DNA from: Mesorhizobium sp. WSM4306
GTDB lineage: Bacteria; Pseudomonadota; Alphaproteobacteria; Rhizobiales; Rhizobiaceae
DNA length: 64,000 nt
Assembly: GCF_007003975.1 (NCBI RefSeq)
Contig: NZ_VFTC01000003.1
Location: 124,001-188,000, forward strand
Direction of reading: 5' to 3'
The position numbers were made by a program, and so were the translations under genes. Under the pieces are notes generated by a model. It made no database searches, was not told the DNA's origin, and was given only the letters and a program-made list of their open reading frames with translations. This document shows, piece by piece, positions 61,947 through 64,000 of the stretch. The stretch's first letter is position 1. Each line of letters opens with the position of its first letter.

Positions 61947-62948
61947 TCAGGCCGCGCCGATGCGCAGCAAATCGTGGAAGTGAATCACCCCCACGGGCAT
62001 CCTGTTTTCGGTCACCACCAGCGCACCGATATTGTATTCGTTGAGAAGCGCGATCGCCGTGCCGGCCAGAGTCTGAGGATCGACCGTCTTCGGTGTGCGG
62101 GTCATGATGTCGTCCACGGCGATATCGGCCAAGTTGCGATGCAAATTGCGCGCGACATCGCCGTCGGTGATGATCCCGACCAGTTCGCCCTTCGCGTCGA
62201 CGACGCAGACACAGCCGACTTTCTTGTTCGACAGCGTCATGACCGCTTCAGGCATCTTGGTGCCAAGCACGGCTAGCGGAATCTGGTCGCCGACCCGCAT
62301 GATCTCGGAGACGAGAGTCAGATTGGCGCCGAGCTGGCCGCCGGGGTGGAAAGTGCGGAAATGGTCGGGGGTGAAGCCGCGCGCTTCCAGCAGCGCGATG
62401 GCCAGCGCATCGCCGGCCACCAGTTGCAGCAGCGTCGATGTCGTCGGCGCCAGGCCGTGCGGGCAGGCTTCCGGCACCTGCGGCAGAAGCAGCACCACGT
62501 CAGCCGCGCGTGCCAGCGCCGAAGTCGCGCCGGAGGTAATGGCAATCAGGGGGATCGAGAAGCGCCTGGAATAGGCGACGATGCCCATCAATTCCTTGCT
62601 CTCGCCTGACCATGACATGGCGATGATGGCATCATCCCTGGCAATCATGCCGAGGTCGCCATGATTGGCTTCCGCCGGATGGACAAAGAAGGCGGGCGTG
62701 CCGGTCGAGGCCAGCGTAGCCGCGATCTTGGAGCCGATATGGCCGCTCTTGCCGACGCCGGTGACGATGACCCGGCCATCGATGCGCGAGATAATGTCGA
62801 CGGCGTGGGCGAAGGGTTCGGCCAGTCCGTTTTCCAGCGCGGCAGCCAACGCCGCCACGCCGGCCTGTTCCGTGGCTACCGTTCTCAGCGCCGAGGCGAT
62901 CGAAGCCTGGCTGTCCAAAGGCTTCTTTTCTGGAGATCCCGCATGCAT
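61947..62948 (-). CDS. kpsF: Arabinose-5-phosphate isomerase (KpsF/GutQ family)
   Basis: A 333-residue protein with an N-terminal SIS domain (about 45-190): GRVIVTGVGKSGHIGSKIAATLASTGTPAFFVHPAEANHGDLGM, and two CBS domains (about 210-330). It converts ribulose-5-phosphate to arabinose-5-phosphate for Kdo and lipopolysaccharide. Divergent from the outer-membrane protein at the window end, with 150 bases between the starts. Confidence 0.93.
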   Translation of the reverse strand: MHAGSPEKKPLDSQASIASALRTVATEQAGVAALAAALENGLAEPFAHAVDIISRIDGRVIVTGVGKSGHIGSKIAATLASTGTPAFFVHPAEANHGDLGMIARDDAIIAMSWSGESKELMGIVAYSRRFSIPLIAITSGATSALARAADVVLLLPQVPEACPHGLAPTTSTLLQLVAGDALAIALLEARGFTPDHFRTFHPGGQLGANLTLVSEIMRVGDQIPLAVLGTKMPEAVMTLSNKKVGCVCVVDAKGELVGIITDGDVARNLHRNLADIAVDDIMTRTPKTVDPQTLAGTAIALLNEYNIGALVVTENRMPVGVIHFHDLLRIGAA

Positions 62949-63098
62949 GGCTGATGCGCTTAGCGCGTTGCCGTTCGCCTGTCCAACAGAATTGCCGTCC
63001 GGCCAGGTCTGACAGGCACCCCTTCAACCCTCCGTTAACCATCCCCGTTTACGGTTCGGTAAGTATGGCGCGCTTGCGCCGCGCAAGCAGTGGTGACG

Positions 63099-64000
63099 AT
63101 GTCGCGGGCCCAGCCTCAAAAGAAAAAAGGTCGAACGGGCGGAGCCTTTTGCGCTCTGATTCTGGCAATAAGCGTGCTCGCTCTGCTGCGGCCAACCGCG
63201 CTTCATGCCCAGGAAACCGAGCTGCGCGGTGAAGTCTCGGAATCGGCGATTCTGTCCGACCAGCAGCGCCGGGCCAGGCAATTGAGCAAGGCCAACACGC
63301 AGGTCAAGCCGGCGCCTGCCGACACCACCCCCGCGGAAAACACGCCAACCGCCTATGTGCCGGCCAGCGATGGCGCCTTGCCTGATGAAACCGACCCGTC
63401 ACAGGCCGGTGCAAACAGCATTTTCGATCCGCCGGCAGCCACCGACGACTCGTTCGCCGATCAGCCGCCAACCGTCCAGCCACGCCGGCCATCGACGGCA
63501 AAACAACGCGCCGCCGATGCGGACAAGACCAAGGACAAAACCAAGGCTGTCGACAAGAAGAAGCCCGGTCGAACCACGGACCCGACCACCACCGGAACGA
63601 CTTCGGACGGTACGGCAGCAGACGAAACCGAGCAGGATACGGCCAACCGCCGTGCCCTCACCATTGACAGCGTCGACCGGCAGAAGCTCGACCCTGGCGC
63701 CGAGCGCACCGATGCCATCGAGGGTCAGAAGAAGAAGCCCGAGGACGACCCGTACGCGGCAACCGGCATCAAGGTCGGCTCCTTCCTGCTGCGGCCGACG
63801 CTGGAGCAGGGCGTTACCGTCACGTCGAACGCCGATTCCAGCTCCGGCGGCAAGTCGGCGGTGCTGTCCGAAACGGCGCTGCGTTTCTCCGCCGCCTCCG
63901 ACTGGCGCGAGAATTCGGCCGTCATCGACGGTTACGGCAACTTCCGCAACAGCATTTCGGGCCAGAAGATCAATGAGGGGCGTGGCCGTATCGAAGGCAC
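63099..64000 (+). CDS. Outer-membrane beta-barrel protein, N-terminal part (cut by window end)
   Basis: The frame from ATG 63099 (or GTG 63093) runs to the window edge with no stop, giving 300 residues. It opens with a basic stretch and hydrophobic signal (GGAFCALILAISVLALL, cleavage near LHA-QE). A long disordered Thr/Asp/Lys/Pro segment (about 60-210) follows, then IKVGSFLLRPTLEQGVTVTSNADS, the opening beta strands of the BBP2/OMP_b-brl_2 type. Such proteins are outer-membrane barrels sometimes tied to polysaccharide export. The barrel itself is outside the window. Confidence 0.75.
   Translation, partial: MSRAQPQKKKGRTGGAFCALILAISVLALLRPTALHAQETELRGEVSESAILSDQQRRARQLSKANTQVKPAPADTTPAENTPTAYVPASDGALPDETDPSQAGANSIFDPPAATDDSFADQPPTVQPRRPSTAKQRAADADKTKDKTKAVDKKKPGRTTDPTTTGTTSDGTAADETEQDTANRRALTIDSVDRQKLDPGAERTDAIEGQKKKPEDDPYAATGIKVGSFLLRPTLEQGVTVTSNADSSSGGKSAVLSETALRFSAASDWRENSAVIDGYGNFRNSISGQKINEGRGRIEG

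Noticed and set aside
1..64000. CRISPR arrays, insertion-sequence transposases, prophage genes, rRNA
   Set aside because: No regular spacer-repeat arrays, transposase motifs, phage structural genes or rRNA sequences were seen on either strand.

Overview
The window looks like chromosomal DNA of a Rhizobiales alphaproteobacterium, most likely Mesorhizobium. The evidence is high GC with strong GC bias at third codon positions, the rhizobial flagellar set (motC, fliK/motD, rem/ftcR, flaF, flbT), a Brucella-type Omp10 lipoprotein, homospermidine synthase, and several intergenic inverted-repeat elements typical of this order. The genus is inferred from gene order and protein flavour; no database was searched.

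Region 1 (1-9890) is a nearly continuous plus-strand motility operon: motB (3' end only), motC, fliK, a lytic-transglycosylase-like gene in the motE position, the regulator rem, then flgE, flgK, flgL, flaF, flbT, flgD and fliQ. Many junctions overlap by 1-4 bases. Region 2 (9.9-18.8 kb) separates fliQ from flhA with non-flagellar genes: a frameshifted asparagine synthetase, an MFS exporter with an extra C-terminal domain, a frameshifted cupin, a DAO-type oxidoreductase, a ClC-type channel, a small cysteine-rich secreted protein and a small monooxygenase-fold protein. Region 3 (18.9-22.1 kb) resumes the flagellar genes with flhA, fliR and a FliJ-like coiled-coil protein. Region 4 (22.1-26.9 kb) is a second interruption: a BTAD/TPR regulator, a DUF1127 peptide, and a LacI regulator divergent from a MoaF-like gene and a cupin, with two identical 14-bp palindromes in the divergent spacer. 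Region 5 (27.0-28.6 kb) finishes the flagellar set with flgJ, a FlgN-like chaperone and a FliL-like membrane protein.

From 28.7 kb on the genes are mainly housekeeping. They include SCP2; a GNAT acetyltransferase whose reading frame runs through a palindromic repeat; ornithine/lysine decarboxylase behind a ~430-nt structured leader; amidase and LysR; DUF1007 with a His-rich NicO metal exporter; a DenD-type dehydrogenase; a CDF metal transporter; a second GNAT; an aminotransferase; an SDR; a DUF533 protein; TrhO; KDPG aldolase; tRNA-Gln; a DUF882 peptidase-like protein; a sigma-54 response regulator; PepF; an HHH membrane protein; pabB/pabC; a DUF3445 protein; homospermidine synthase; Omp10; a 5'-nucleotidase fused to LysM; ferrochelatase; an SPFH/NfeD pair; the Kdo-pathway isomerase KpsF; and the start of an outer-membrane beta-barrel protein cut by the window end.

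Functional links: regions 1, 3 and 5 together build the flagellar hook, rod, export gate and motor under Rem. The decarboxylase (putrescine) and Hss (homospermidine) form a polyamine route although about 24 kb apart. NicO/DUF1007 and the CDF protein suggest divalent-metal efflux. The most notable signals are the decarboxylase leader, in which a 9-nt segment can pair with the bases just before the start codon; the repeat embedded in the acetyltransferase; the LacI twin-operator locus; and the two insertions in the flagellar cluster, the first containing two frameshifted genes.
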